DNA of 64,000 nucleotides from Nocardioides plantarum (GCF_006346395.1 NZ_VDMS01000001.1:1922001-1986000); one strand, 5' to 3'; counted from the stretch's first letter, positions 45,869-54,936 are shown. The notes: generated by a model not told the origin, from the letters alone. Program-made: numbers and translations.

Positions 45869-47248
45869 ATGACCTCGTCCGAACGCTTCGTCATCCGCGG
45901 GGCCCGGATCCTGTCCCAGGACCCTGCGGTGGGCGACCTCCGCAGCGGCGACATCCTCATCGAGGGCGACCGCATCGCAGCGGTCGCACCGGACCTCGGC
46001 GAGCTGGACGCCCGGGAGATCGACGGGACCGACCGGGTGGCCATGCCGGGATTCGTCGACACCCACCGCCACAGCTGGCAGTCCCTGATCCGCCACGTCT
46101 CGACCGACTGGACCCTCGCCCAGTACTTCAGCGGGGTACGAGGAGTCCTGGGCAAGGCGTACACCCCGGAGGACATGCACGCCGCCAACCTGATCGCCAT
46201 GCTGGACGCGCTCGACTCCGGGATCACCACGCTCGTCGACTGGTCGCACAACAACAACACGCCGGAGCACGCCGACGCAGCGATCCAGGGGGTCCTGGAC
46301 TCCGGGATCCGCTGCGTGTGGGCCTACGGCAACAGCAACGACGAGTGGCTCCCGGTCAGCGACGTCCCGCAGTCACGCGACGTGATGCGCATCGCCGAGC
46401 AGTGGTTCTCGTCGTCGGACCAGCTGGTCACGCTGGCCCTGGCCCCCCGCGGTCCGCAGTTCGCCACCAAGGACGTGACCCTGCAGGACTTCGCCCTCGC
46501 GGCAGAGCTCGACATCCCGGTCACCGTCCACGTCGGCGACGGCCTGTGGGGCCAGAGCCTCCCCGTGGTGTGGATGCAGGAGAACGGCCTGACGACGGAC
46601 CGGACCACCTACGTCCACTGCAACACCCTGTCCGACCGGGAGTACGACATCATCCGCGACACCGGCGGGGCGATCTCGAGTGCGCCCGAGCTGGAGATGC
46701 ACATGGGTCACGGCCGGCTGGCCACCCTCCGCGCACGCGATCGCGCGATCCCGCTGTCCATCTCCATCGACGTCTGCACCTCGGTGGGCGGTGACATGTT
46801 CAGCGCGATGCGCGCGATGCTCGCCGGGTCGCGCTACCTGGAGAACGTCACGGCGCTCGACGCCGGGGTGAGCATCCCCCTGCCGATCACCGCGCAGGAG
46901 ATCCTGGGCTTCGCCACCCAGGGCGGCGCGACCGCGTCCTGGATGGGCGACTCGGTCGGCTCCCTGACCCCGGGCAAGAAGGCCGACGTCATCCTGATGC
47001 GGACCGACACCTACGGGATGCAGCCGCTCAACTACCCCTCGGGCGCGGTGGTCGAGTCGGGCAACCCCCAGCTCGTCGACACCGTCTTCGTGAACGGTCG
47101 GCTGGTCAAGGACGGTGGAGCTCTCGTCGGACACGACTTCGCCACGGTCCGGGCCCGTGCCGAGGCTGCCCGCGACCGCGTGCTCGACGCCGCGGGAGTG
47201 GCCGACCCGGGCCTGTGGCAGCCGGAGCTCTACACCGCTCCGGAGTGA
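45869..47248 (+). CDS. Amidohydrolase, ATZ/TRZ deaminase-type
   Basis: A 459-residue metal-dependent hydrolase. The first metal motif is FVDTHRHSWQS (HxH), then histidines in VTVHVG and YVHCNTLS, and an aspartate in SIDVCTSVGGDMF. LTPGKKADVILM is the usual closing element. The family deaminates or dechlorinates purines, pyrimidines, triazines or similar. It is divergent from the SDR-ABC operon (214-bp gap) and may process the imported ligand. The gap holds repeated AAGT/ACTT-type half-sites near 45708 and 45770, too weak to call. Confidence 0.9.
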   Translation: MTSSERFVIRGARILSQDPAVGDLRSGDILIEGDRIAAVAPDLGELDAREIDGTDRVAMPGFVDTHRHSWQSLIRHVSTDWTLAQYFSGVRGVLGKAYTPEDMHAANLIAMLDALDSGITTLVDWSHNNNTPEHADAAIQGVLDSGIRCVWAYGNSNDEWLPVSDVPQSRDVMRIAEQWFSSSDQLVTLALAPRGPQFATKDVTLQDFALAAELDIPVTVHVGDGLWGQSLPVVWMQENGLTTDRTTYVHCNTLSDREYDIIRDTGGAISSAPELEMHMGHGRLATLRARDRAIPLSISIDVCTSVGGDMFSAMRAMLAGSRYLENVTALDAGVSIPLPITAQEILGFATQGGATASWMGDSVGSLTPGKKADVILMRTDTYGMQPLNYPSGAVVESGNPQLVDTVFVNGRLVKDGGALVGHDFATVRARAEAARDRVLDAAGVADPGLWQPELYTAPE

Positions 47249-47272
47249 GCGCTTACCCCGGGCAGAGGGCTC

Positions 47273-48643
47273 TCACAGCCCCAGCGCGCCGGGGTTGAGG
47301 ATCCCCCGGGGGTCGAGGGCGGCCTTGACGCGGCGGTTGAGCTCCATGACGTCGGCACCCAGCTGGTCGGGCAGGGCGGCGGCCTTCGCGCGGCCGACCC
47401 CGTGCTCGCCGGTGATCGTGCCCCCGAGAGCGATCGCGGCGGCCATCACGGCGTGGAAGGCGGCCCGGGCGCGGTCCTCGGCCTCGGGCGTGTAGACGAT
47501 GATCGGGTGGGTGTTGCCGTCGCCGGCATGGGCGACGACCGGGATCTCGACGTCGTGCTCGGCGGCGATCGCGGCGACCCGGGCCAGCAGCTCGGGCAGC
47601 AGCGGGATCGGTACGCCGACGTCCTCGAGCAGCACCGCGCCGCGCGCCTGGATCGCCGGGAACGCCATCCGGCGGGCGGCGACGAACAGCTCGCCCTCGT
47701 CGGGGTCGTCGGTCACGAACACCTCGGCGCCCGCGGCCTCGCAGGCCGCCCGCATCCCCTCGACCTCCTGGGCGCGGGCGACGCCGGGAGCGTCGGACTG
47801 GGCGACGAGCAGCGCGCCGGCCGTCCGGTCCAGGCCCATCGGCTTGTAGTCCTCGACGGCGTTGATCGAGGCCTGGTCCATCAGCTCCATCATCGAGGGC
47901 CGCATCGTGCGCCCGACCGCCACGACGGCCGTTGCGGCCCCGGCGACCGTCGCGAACGACGCGACGAGCGTCGAGCGGGCGGCCTGTGCGGGCACCAGGC
48001 GCAGGACCGCGCGCGTCACCACGCCGAGGGTGCCCTCGCTGCCGACGAACAGCTTGAGCAGCGACAGCCCCGCCACGTCCTTGACCCGCTTGCCGCCGAG
48101 GGTGACCAGCCGGCCGTCGGCGAGCACGACGTCGAGGCCGAGCACGTAGTCGGTGGTGACGCCGTACTTCACGCAGCACAGGCCACCGGCGTTGGTGGCG
48201 ACGTTGCCGCCGATCGAGCAGATCTCGTACGACGAGGGGTCGGGTGGGTACCAGAGACCGTGCTCGGCGGCGGCCGTCTTGACCTCGACGTTGAGGGCCC
48301 CCGGCTCGACGACCGCGACCCGGCACTCGGTGTCGATCTCGATCGCGCGCATCCGCTCCAGGGACAGCACGATGCCGCCGTCGACGGCGCTCGACCCGCC
48401 CGAGAGGCCGCTGCCGGCTCCCCGGGGCACCACCGGGACGCCGTGCTCGGCCGCCCAGCGCACGGCGACCTGCACCTGTTCGGCGTCCTGCGCGCGGACC
48501 ACCGCGAGCGGGGTGCCGGCGGCGACGTCGTGCGACCAGTCCCAGCGGTAGGGCTCGACGACGTCCGGGTCGGTCGTCACCACCCCGTCCGGGAGGGCGG
48601 CGACCAGCCGAGGGAGGAGGGCTGCGACGTCGGTGTCGGGCAC
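47273..48643 (-). CDS. FAD-linked oxidase, glycolate oxidase GlcD-like
   Basis: A 456-residue flavoprotein that would oxidise a 2-hydroxyacid such as glycolate or D-lactate. The FAD-binding PCMH domain shows VVPRGAGSGLSGGSSAVDGG, YPPDPSSYEICSIGGNVATNAGG and KLFVGSEGTLGVVTRAVLRL. The C-terminal domain has HAGDGNTHPII and GGTITGEHGVGRAK, GlcD hallmarks. GTG 48643 is the best start. No GlcE/GlcF genes adjoin. Convergent with the amidohydrolase, divergent from the EEP-fold gene. Confidence 0.93.
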   Translation of the reverse strand: MPDTDVAALLPRLVAALPDGVVTTDPDVVEPYRWDWSHDVAAGTPLAVVRAQDAEQVQVAVRWAAEHGVPVVPRGAGSGLSGGSSAVDGGIVLSLERMRAIEIDTECRVAVVEPGALNVEVKTAAAEHGLWYPPDPSSYEICSIGGNVATNAGGLCCVKYGVTTDYVLGLDVVLADGRLVTLGGKRVKDVAGLSLLKLFVGSEGTLGVVTRAVLRLVPAQAARSTLVASFATVAGAATAVVAVGRTMRPSMMELMDQASINAVEDYKPMGLDRTAGALLVAQSDAPGVARAQEVEGMRAACEAAGAEVFVTDDPDEGELFVAARRMAFPAIQARGAVLLEDVGVPIPLLPELLARVAAIAAEHDVEIPVVAHAGDGNTHPIIVYTPEAEDRARAAFHAVMAAAIALGGTITGEHGVGRAKAAALPDQLGADVMELNRRVKAALDPRGILNPGALGL

Positions 48644-48688
48644 GACGACAGCAAAGCACGCCGTGTCCCCGGGTCCTAGGCTCGTGGC

Positions 48689-49441
48689 GTGGTGACCGAG
48701 GCGACCTACACGGTCCGGGTCGCCAACGTCTACGTCCTCAACCGCCAGGCCGCCGCCGACGTGCCGTTGCTGGTGGCGGGCTCGCCCCACCTGGTCTCGG
48801 TCTGCGAGGCGCGCCGCGGGTGGGAGCCGGTGCTGCCCGCGATCGCGGGCTACCGCTACGTCGGCGCCGACCAGGGCACCATCGGGCGGCGCGAGGTCGG
48901 CCTGCTGGTGCGCGAGGACGTCGAGGTCGTCGAGTCCGGCCTCGAGCCGCTGTCGCGCGCCGTGCCCCGCTCCCCCGTCGCCCACGACCGGTGGGGTGCC
49001 TGGGCCCGCGTGGTGCTGCCCGGCGGCGTCCGGGCGCTGGCCTGGTCGACGCACCGCAACGCGTTCGTGCAGCGCCGCGACGGCGGCGTACGCCCGGTGT
49101 GGCGCGGCACCCGCGAGTACGCCGCCCACGCCCGCGCCGAGACCGACCTGCTGCACCGCCACCGCGCGGCCGGGTGGCCGGTCCTGGGCGGCGGCGACTA
49201 CAACTTCCGGGTGCCGTGCGGCGGCCTGGTCGACCCCGCCCGGGCCTGGGCCTACGCGCCGCACCGCTCGTTCCCCGCCCTCGGGCTGCGCTACCTGGCC
49301 CACGGCCTCGACGGCGTCGTGCTCGACCCGGCGGCGTTCGAGCCCTCCGGCGCCCTCGACGTCCTCGACCACGACCGGACGGGGTCCGACCACGACTGGC
49401 TCACGCTGACCGTGCGGGCCGTGCCGGGCGCGCTGGGCTGA
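48689..49441 (+). CDS. Endonuclease/exonuclease/phosphatase-fold protein
   Basis: A 250-residue EEP-superfamily protein. The fold's catalytic landmarks are VANVYVLNR, Glu in LVSVCEARRGW, WSTHRNAF, GGDYNFRVP (the GDxN motif) and GSDHDWLTL (the SDH motif). No signal peptide. Activity could be on DNA or a phosphoester; unknown. The last 108 nt of the gene and the following 9 nt are duplicated at 50894-51010, beyond the lipase gene. GTG 48689 or 48692 could start it. Confidence 0.82.
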   Translation: MVTEATYTVRVANVYVLNRQAAADVPLLVAGSPHLVSVCEARRGWEPVLPAIAGYRYVGADQGTIGRREVGLLVREDVEVVESGLEPLSRAVPRSPVAHDRWGAWARVVLPGGVRALAWSTHRNAFVQRRDGGVRPVWRGTREYAAHARAETDLLHRHRAAGWPVLGGGDYNFRVPCGGLVDPARAWAYAPHRSFPALGLRYLAHGLDGVVLDPAAFEPSGALDVLDHDRTGSDHDWLTLTVRAVPGALG

Positions 49442-49450
49442 GTCAGGACC
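49334..49450. repeat. 117-bp direct repeat, left copy (3' end of the EEP gene)
   Basis: This segment covers the last 36 codons of the EEP-fold gene plus the next 9 bp, AGTCAGGACC included. It aligns without gaps to 50894-51010 at exactly 1560-bp spacing, with about nine mismatches. The right copy also contains the tetR stop region, so the left copy carries a short trace of the tetR end. Confidence 0.88.
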
Positions 49451-49563
49451 TCGACACCCCATGACTCTCGCTCTCCGTCGCGCCTCTTGCGGTGACCGAA
49501 GTCACTGTGGTGAGATGCCGTCGCACTACCGGCGAGTAACTTCAGGCAAAGGGGAGTCGTTTC

Positions 49564-50790
49564 GTGTCGTTCCGTCGCGTTCTGGGGGTGGCCGTGCTGG
49601 CCCCGTTGCTGCTCGCTCCTCTCGTGAGCGTTCCGGTTGAGGCTGCCGACTCACGCGAGGCCGGGATCCCGGCCTTCTACGAGCAACCAGCCACGCTGCC
49701 CGCGGCGAATGGCGACCTCGTGCGCTCCGAGCCGATGACGTACCTGCTCGACCCTGCGCATGCCAGCGACGTCGCGGTGACCTCCACGCGGATCATGTAC
49801 CGCACGACCGACCGCACCGGCACGCCGGTCGCGGTCTCGGGGTCGGTCATCGTCCCCAAGTCCCCATGGTCGGGCCCCGGCCGGCGGCCGGTCATCGGAT
49901 ACGCGGTCGGCACCCAGGGCGTCGGTGACAAGTGCGCCCCGTCTCGACAGTTCAGCGAGGGCATCGAGTACGAAGGCGTGTTCATGACCGCGATGTTGGC
50001 GCGCGGGTACGCCTTGGCCGTCACCGACTACGAAGGCCTGGGCACCGCTGGTGCGCACACCTACATGGACCGCCTGTCGCAGGGCCACGCGGTCCTCGAC
50101 GCCGTCCGCGCCGCCCAGCGACTGCCGGGATCCGGACTCGACGCCCAGAGCCCCGTCGGGCTCTACGGCTACTCCCAAGGCGGGGGCGCCGCGGCCTCGG
50201 CCGTCGAGCTCGCGCCGACGTACGCCGCGGAGCTGCGCATCAAGGGCGCCGTCGTCGGTGCAGTCCCCGCTGACCTGACCGTGCTGCCCGCCAACCTCGA
50301 CGGCGGACTGTGGGCCGAGTTCCTCTGGTACGCCATGACCGGTCTTGCCGCCAGCTACGACCTGGACCTGAACCCGTACCTCAACGACCGCGGTCGTGAG
50401 TTCCTCACCGACATCTCCGACGACTGCGTCTTCGACCTGTTCAACGCCGCACTGAAGAACTCGACAGAGTTCACCACCGACGGGTCCAGCCTCGAACAGC
50501 TCACCCAGACCGAGCCGTTCAAGTCGATCCTCACCGATCAGCGCATCGGACTGAGCAAGCCCACAGCTCCGGTCCTCATCACCCACAGCCTCCTCGACGA
50601 CACGATCCCCTACCGGACGGGCCGCCAGCTCGCCACCGACTGGTGCCGCCAAGGGGCCACCGTGAGGCTCAGCACGAATGCGACCCCACTCCACCTCGGA
50701 GCCATGCTCAACAACGCCACCGAGGCCTTCGGATTCCTCGAGGCCCGTTTCGCTGGCACCCCCGCCCTCAACTCGTGTTGGAGGCTCTGA
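49564..50790 (+). CDS. Secreted lipase, LIP family
   Basis: A 408-residue alpha/beta-hydrolase. The signal peptide (FRRVLGVAVLAPLLLAPLVS to VEA) sends it out of the cell. The nucleophile motif is GLYGYSQGGGAA; a catalytic aspartate (LLDDTIPY) and a C-terminal histidine (PLHLGAM) complete the triad. Layout fits the secretory lipase family of acylglycerol hydrolases. GTG 49564 follows GGGGAG. The gene is enclosed by the 117-bp direct repeat and looks like a later insertion between the EEP and tetR genes. Confidence 0.9.
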   Translation: MSFRRVLGVAVLAPLLLAPLVSVPVEAADSREAGIPAFYEQPATLPAANGDLVRSEPMTYLLDPAHASDVAVTSTRIMYRTTDRTGTPVAVSGSVIVPKSPWSGPGRRPVIGYAVGTQGVGDKCAPSRQFSEGIEYEGVFMTAMLARGYALAVTDYEGLGTAGAHTYMDRLSQGHAVLDAVRAAQRLPGSGLDAQSPVGLYGYSQGGGAAASAVELAPTYAAELRIKGAVVGAVPADLTVLPANLDGGLWAEFLWYAMTGLAASYDLDLNPYLNDRGREFLTDISDDCVFDLFNAALKNSTEFTTDGSSLEQLTQTEPFKSILTDQRIGLSKPTAPVLITHSLLDDTIPYRTGRQLATDWCRQGATVRLSTNATPLHLGAMLNNATEAFGFLEARFAGTPALNSCWRL

Positions 50791-50893
50791 GACTGGCGAC
50801 CGTGCGCGGGTCCAGGGGTGGAAGTTGTGGCCATGGGTCCTCACTCCCACGCCTGACGTGTCGACATCCCGCCTGTACCCATGCTGTCCGAAC

Positions 50894-51010
50894 GCGTTCG
50901 AGCCCACCGGCGACCTCGACGTGCTCGGCCACGACCGGACGGGATCCGACCACGACTGGCTGACGCTGACCGTGCGTGCCGTGCCGGGCGCCCGGGGCTG
51001 AGTCAGGACC
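50894..51010 (+). pseudogene. Duplicate 3' fragment of the EEP gene (right copy of the direct repeat)
   Basis: A fragment encoding only the terminal AFEPTGDLDVLGHDR to VRAVPGARG part of the EEP-fold protein, with its TGA, about 92% identical to 49334-49450. There is no start or upstream domain, so it is non-functional as a gene. Its right end overlaps the last codons of the convergent tetR gene. Confidence 0.8.
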
Positions 51011-51722
51011 GCAGCAGCGCCACCGAGCGGGTCAGCCACTCGGCCATCAGGGCGCGCTCGGCCTCGCTCAGGCCGGGCAGCTCTGGCAGCACCGCCGCGA
51101 GGGTGACCGCGGCGGTCGTCGGCCGCGCGTCGTCGGGGCGGGCCGGCTCGTCGACCAGGATGGCGGCCGCCACGGCGTCGTACGCCGCGTCGACCAGGCC
51201 GAGGTCACGCTGGTCGGCCGGGGTCTCGAGCAGGGCGATCACGGTGCCGGTGCCGGCGGCGTGGATCAGCCCGAGGGCCCGCTCCTCGTCGACGCGCAGC
51301 AGTCCTGCGGCGGCGAGCCGGCGGACGCGGGCGCGCAGCACCTCGATGCCGGCGCGGGTCGCCGGCGACGGCTGCGGGCGGCCGACGCTGCTGAGCAGCG
51401 CGTAGAGGTCGGGGTTGGCCATGCCGAACTCGACGTGCAGCCGCCAGCCGTCGCGCAGGTCGGTCACCGGGTCGACGTCGGCGTCGGCGGCGCCCGCCAC
51501 CGCCGCCTGCTTGGCCCCGACGTAGGTCGCCATCACGTGCTCGGCGACCGCCTCGACGAGTCCGTCCTTGTCGCCGAACAGCCGGTAGATCGTCGGGGCC
51601 TGCACGGACGCCGCCTGGGCCACGGCGCGGGTGGTGACGGCGCGGGCGCCCTCGTCCCGCAGCAGCCGGGCGGCGGCGTCGACGATGCGGGCGCGGACGT
51701 CGTCGGTGGTGGTCTCGGGCAC
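51003..51722 (-). CDS. TetR-family regulator
   Basis: A 239-residue repressor. The N-terminal helix-turn-helix is RIVDAAARLLRDEGARAVTTRAVAQAASVQAPTIYRLFGDKDGLVEAV, followed by a helical ligand domain. GTG 51722 is the start. It is divergent from an NmrA-like gene; three palindromes in the 96-bp gap are likely operators. It probably represses both genes. Effector unknown. Confidence 0.92.
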   Translation of the reverse strand: MPETTTDDVRARIVDAAARLLRDEGARAVTTRAVAQAASVQAPTIYRLFGDKDGLVEAVAEHVMATYVGAKQAAVAGAADADVDPVTDLRDGWRLHVEFGMANPDLYALLSSVGRPQPSPATRAGIEVLRARVRRLAAAGLLRVDEERALGLIHAAGTGTVIALLETPADQRDLGLVDAAYDAVAAAILVDEPARPDDARPTTAAVTLAAVLPELPGLSEAERALMAEWLTRSVALLRS

Positions 51723-51732
51723 GGACCGATGC

Positions 51733-51791
51733 TAACGAAGTCTTGCTTCCGTCGTTATATCGCCGCTACGCTCGTAGCGTTATCAGTGATA
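51733..51791. promoter_or_regulatory. TetR operator region with a tetO-like core
   Basis: Three symmetric elements: TAACGA-N13-TCGTTA (51733-51757), CGCTACG-CT-CGTAGCG (51764-51779) and TATCAGTGATA (51781-51791). The last, with the following GA, matches 13 nt of the classic Tn10/TetR operator core. They fill the gap between the divergent TetR and NmrA-like genes. Which of them binds is unknown. Confidence 0.55.
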
Positions 51792-51818
51792 GATCCACGA
51801 CCGCCCCAGGAGGCACCC

Positions 51819-52691
51819 ATGCTCGTCATCACCGGAGCGACCGGCCGGCTCGGCTCGCGGATCGTCGAGCGGGTGCTCGACCGCGTGCCCGCCGAGACCG
51901 TGGCGGTCAGCGTCCGCGACCCCGCCCAGGCCGTCGGCCTCCAGGCCCGCGGCGTGCGCGTGCGGGCCGGTGACTTCACCGACCCCGGCTCGCTGGCCCA
52001 CGCCTTCGAGGGCGCCACCCGGGTGCTCGTGGTCTCGGCCGCGATCCGCGGCGACGGCGCGGTCGCCGCCAACCTCGCGGCGCTCGACACCGCCCGGGCC
52101 GCGGGGGCCGAGCACGTCCTCTACACCAGCCACCAGGCCTCGTCGCCGACCTCGCAGTTCGCCCCGCAGCACACCCACGCCGCGACCGAGGACCACCTGG
52201 CCGGGCTCGGCATGCCGTTCACGTCGCTGCGCAACGGCTTCTACGTGAGCACCCTCGAGTACTACCTGGGCGCCGCCGTCGCGACCGGGCGCCTCGCACT
52301 GCCCGCCGACGGGCCGTTCTCCTGGACCCACCACGACGACCTCGCCGAGGTGGCGGCGATCGCGCTGGTCGGCGGCCCCGACACCGACCCTGTCCTGACC
52401 GGGGTGACGCCGCCGCTGACCGCGCCCGACCTGCTCGACCTGGGCGACGTCGCCGCGGTCGCGAGCGAGGTGCTGGGCCGGCCGGTCGAGCGGGTCGTCG
52501 TGGACGACGACGAGTGGAAGCAGGGCGCCGTCGCGCAGGGCATGCCGGCGCCCGCGGCCGACTTCACCCTCGGGATGTTCCGCGCCGCGCGTGAGGGGGA
52601 GTTCGCCGTCGCCGACCCGACGCTCGAGCGCGTCCTCGGCCGGCCCGTGGCCAGTGCCCGCTCGGCGATCGCGGCCCTGGTCCAGGCCTGA
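51819..52691 (+). CDS. NAD(P)H-binding NmrA-like oxidoreductase
   Basis: A 290-residue atypical SDR. It begins LVITGATGRLGSRIVERVL, the nucleotide loop, then VRAGDFTDPGSL and SLRNGFYVSTLEYYLG. It resembles NmrA/QOR2-type quinone reductases or redox sensors. The ATG at 51819 has a strong AGGAGG site. Divergent from tetR, so likely induced by the regulator's ligand. Substrate unknown. Confidence 0.88.
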   Translation: MLVITGATGRLGSRIVERVLDRVPAETVAVSVRDPAQAVGLQARGVRVRAGDFTDPGSLAHAFEGATRVLVVSAAIRGDGAVAANLAALDTARAAGAEHVLYTSHQASSPTSQFAPQHTHAATEDHLAGLGMPFTSLRNGFYVSTLEYYLGAAVATGRLALPADGPFSWTHHDDLAEVAAIALVGGPDTDPVLTGVTPPLTAPDLLDLGDVAAVASEVLGRPVERVVVDDDEWKQGAVAQGMPAPAADFTLGMFRAAREGEFAVADPTLERVLGRPVASARSAIAALVQA

Positions 52692-52705
52692 CCGCGCGGC
52701 CCGGA

Positions 52706-53173
52706 TCAGGCGCGGTCGGCCAGCAGGTCGTCGATCCGCCCGATGGTCGTGGCGAGGTCGGCGCCGGGGTCACCCGCCATCGGCCGGACGAGGGCCCGGT
52801 TCTTCTCGGGCCGCAGGTCCCAGGTGGCGGTGACCCGGGTGCCCCCGGCCTCGGGCGCGAGCTCCCAGCGCCAGACCCGTCCCCCGATGAGCCAGCGCAG
52901 GGGACGGGTGAGGGGTCGCGTGGTCCAGGCGACCACCCGGTCCGGCTCGAGCTCGACGACGGTGTTGCGGGTCTCGTAGGGGAAGCCGCGCCTCATCCTC
53001 ATGTCGAACTCCGACCCGACCCGCAGCGGCGCCGACGACTGCGAGACCTCGACGACCGTGCCCGACCCGTCGAGCTCGGGGTGGCGCTGCGGATCGGTCA
53101 GCAACGCGTGCACCGCGGCGGGCGGGGCCGACACGTGCCCGGTCGCGGTGACGACGTACTTGTCGGTGCTCAT
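52706..53173 (-). CDS. SRPBCC family protein
   Basis: A 155-residue START/polyketide-cyclase-like barrel. GHVSAPPAAVHALLTDPQRHPELDG is the usual first strand and helix; GGTRVTATWDLRP and the C-terminal helix LATTIGRIDDLLAD complete it. Binds a hydrophobic ligand in most relatives; no function can be assigned. Convergent with the NmrA-like gene. Confidence 0.85.
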   Translation of the reverse strand: MSTDKYVVTATGHVSAPPAAVHALLTDPQRHPELDGSGTVVEVSQSSAPLRVGSEFDMRMRRGFPYETRNTVVELEPDRVVAWTTRPLTRPLRWLIGGRVWRWELAPEAGGTRVTATWDLRPEKNRALVRPMAGDPGADLATTIGRIDDLLADRA

Positions 53174-53237
53174 CGGCCCATCCCACCGGGCCTGGCCCCC
53201 CGGCCACACACCCCCTGGGGTCGAAGGCCTCGTGGGC

Positions 53238-54086
53238 TCAGAGCCGGACGGCGGTGCGCACCAGCCCGGCGACGCCCGGCGACCGGCTGTGTCGCGGCCA
53301 GGCGATGACGGTCGTGACCGGCGCCGCGTCGACCAGCGGTACGACGGTGACGTCGTCGCGCAGCTGGGCCCGCACCGAGTCGGGCAGTACCACGGCCGCC
53401 CGGCCCAGCGAGACCATCTGCAGCAGCTGGGTGACGTCGCGGACCTCGACGCCCGGCCCGGGGGTGTAGCGGCCCTCGCGATCGGGCCAGCGCGGCAGCG
53501 GCAGCCCGGGGATCGCCCGTGACTCGGCCTCGGTGAGGTCGGCGCGGCCGGTCAGGGGGTGCCCCGCGGGGAGCACCAGGACCTGGCCCTCGGTGCCGAG
53601 CTCCTCGAGGTCGAGCCCGTCGGTGTCGTCGAACGGCAGGTGCAGCAGCGCCACGTCGGCCCGCCCGTCGCGCAGCATCACCTCCTGGTCCCCCGGCCCG
53701 CAGAGCAGGACCTCGACCTCGACGGCGTCGGGCTCGGCCGCGTAGGCGCCCAGGAGCTTGGCGATCAGCTCGCTCGAGGCGCCGGCCTTGGCGACCAGGA
53801 CCACCCCGGCCCCGCCCGGGTCGGCACCCGCGACCCGGCGTACACGACGCTCCGCGGCGGCGACCGCCTCGAGGGCCGCGCGCCCCTCGACCAGCAGGAC
53901 CGAGCCGGCGTCGGTGAGCGTCACGCCCCGCGGCGTACGCCGGAACAGCTCGGCGCCCAGGCGGCGCTCGAGCTGCGCGATCGCCCGCGACAGCGGCGGC
54001 TGGGCCATCGCGAGCCGCTCGGCCGCCCGGCCGAAGTGGAGCTCCTCGGCGACCGCGACGAAGTAGCGCAGCTCACGGGTCTCCAC
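53238..54086 (-). CDS. LysR-family regulator
   Basis: A 282-residue LysR-type factor. The winged helix reads LRYFVAVAEELHFGRAAERLAMAQPPLSRAIAQLERRLGAELF, then a substrate-binding domain with LVLPAGHPL. GTG 54086 or 54095 is the start. It is divergent from an SDR gene; a T-N11-A palindrome lies in the gap. Likely activates or represses that SDR. Confidence 0.92.
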   Translation of the reverse strand: METRELRYFVAVAEELHFGRAAERLAMAQPPLSRAIAQLERRLGAELFRRTPRGVTLTDAGSVLLVEGRAALEAVAAAERRVRRVAGADPGGAGVVLVAKAGASSELIAKLLGAYAAEPDAVEVEVLLCGPGDQEVMLRDGRADVALLHLPFDDTDGLDLEELGTEGQVLVLPAGHPLTGRADLTEAESRAIPGLPLPRWPDREGRYTPGPGVEVRDVTQLLQMVSLGRAAVVLPDSVRAQLRDDVTVVPLVDAAPVTTVIAWPRHSRSPGVAGLVRTAVRL

Positions 54087-54113
54087 CGCGACCACGGTAC
54101 GCCTCACCTGGTG

Positions 54114-54132
54114 CGATACCGGCGCGGTATCG
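54114..54132. promoter_or_regulatory. LysR-box operator
   Basis: CGATACC-GGCGC-GGTATCG is a 19-bp perfect-arm palindrome with T and A 11 nt apart (54117 and 54129), the LysR-type consensus. It sits between the divergent LysR (54086) and SDR (54187) starts. Confidence 0.7.
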
Positions 54133-54186
54133 ACCGCCACCCGATCGGTGTTGGGACCGGACCGGCCCCGCGGACACGATCGTGGC

Positions 54187-54936
54187 ATGACCGAGAACAC
54201 CCTCCCCGACATCAGCACCACCCCGAAGATCGCGCTGGTCACCGGCGCCAACAAGGGCATCGGCTACGAGATCGCCGCCGGCCTGGGCCGCCTGGGCTGG
54301 CAGGTCGGCGTCGGCGCCCGCGACGCCGTGCGCCGCGACGAGGCCGTCGCGCGGCTGCGCGCCGGCGGCGCCGACGCGTTCGGGGTGCCCCTCGACGTGA
54401 CCGACGACGCCAGTGCGACGGCGGCCGCCGCCCTCCTCGAGGGTCACGGCGGGCTCGACGTCCTGGTCAACAACGCCGGCATCACCGGCACCATGCCGCA
54501 GGAGCCGTCGGTCGTCACCGCCGCCAACCTGCGCACCGTCGTGGAGACCAACGTGATCGGCGTCGTCCGCGTCACCAACGCGGTGCTGCCGCTGCTGCGT
54601 CGCTCGTCGGCACCCCGCATCGTCAACGTCTCCAGCACCGTCGGCTCGCTCAGCCGGCAGTCGACCCCCGGCGCCGAGACCGGGCCCGTCGCGGCGGCGT
54701 ACTCGCCGTCGAAGACCTTCCTCAACGCCATCACCGTGCAGTACGCCAAGGAGTTGGCCGGCACCGGCATCCTGGTCAACGCCGGCTGCCCCGGGTACGT
54801 CGCCACCGACCTCAACGGCTTCCGCGGCCACCGGACCCCCGAGCAGGGCGCCGCGGTCTTCCTGCACCTGGCGACGCTCCCCGACGACGGCCCGTCCGGC
54901 GGGTTCTTCGACGTCGGGGGCACTATCCCCTGGTGA
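54187..54936 (+). CDS. Short-chain dehydrogenase/reductase (carbonyl-reductase-like)
   Basis: A 249-residue SDR. TGANKGIGYEIAAGL binds NADP(H), LVNNAGITGT follows, IVNVSSTVGSL has the catalytic serine and YSPSKTFLNAI the Tyr/Lys pair. LVNAGCPGYVATDL is the PG motif. The TGANKGIG form resembles carbonyl-reductase-type SDRs. Controlled in all likelihood by the divergent LysR protein. Confidence 0.92.
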   Translation: MTENTLPDISTTPKIALVTGANKGIGYEIAAGLGRLGWQVGVGARDAVRRDEAVARLRAGGADAFGVPLDVTDDASATAAAALLEGHGGLDVLVNNAGITGTMPQEPSVVTAANLRTVVETNVIGVVRVTNAVLPLLRRSSAPRIVNVSSTVGSLSRQSTPGAETGPVAAAYSPSKTFLNAITVQYAKELAGTGILVNAGCPGYVATDLNGFRGHRTPEQGAAVFLHLATLPDDGPSGGFFDVGGTIPW

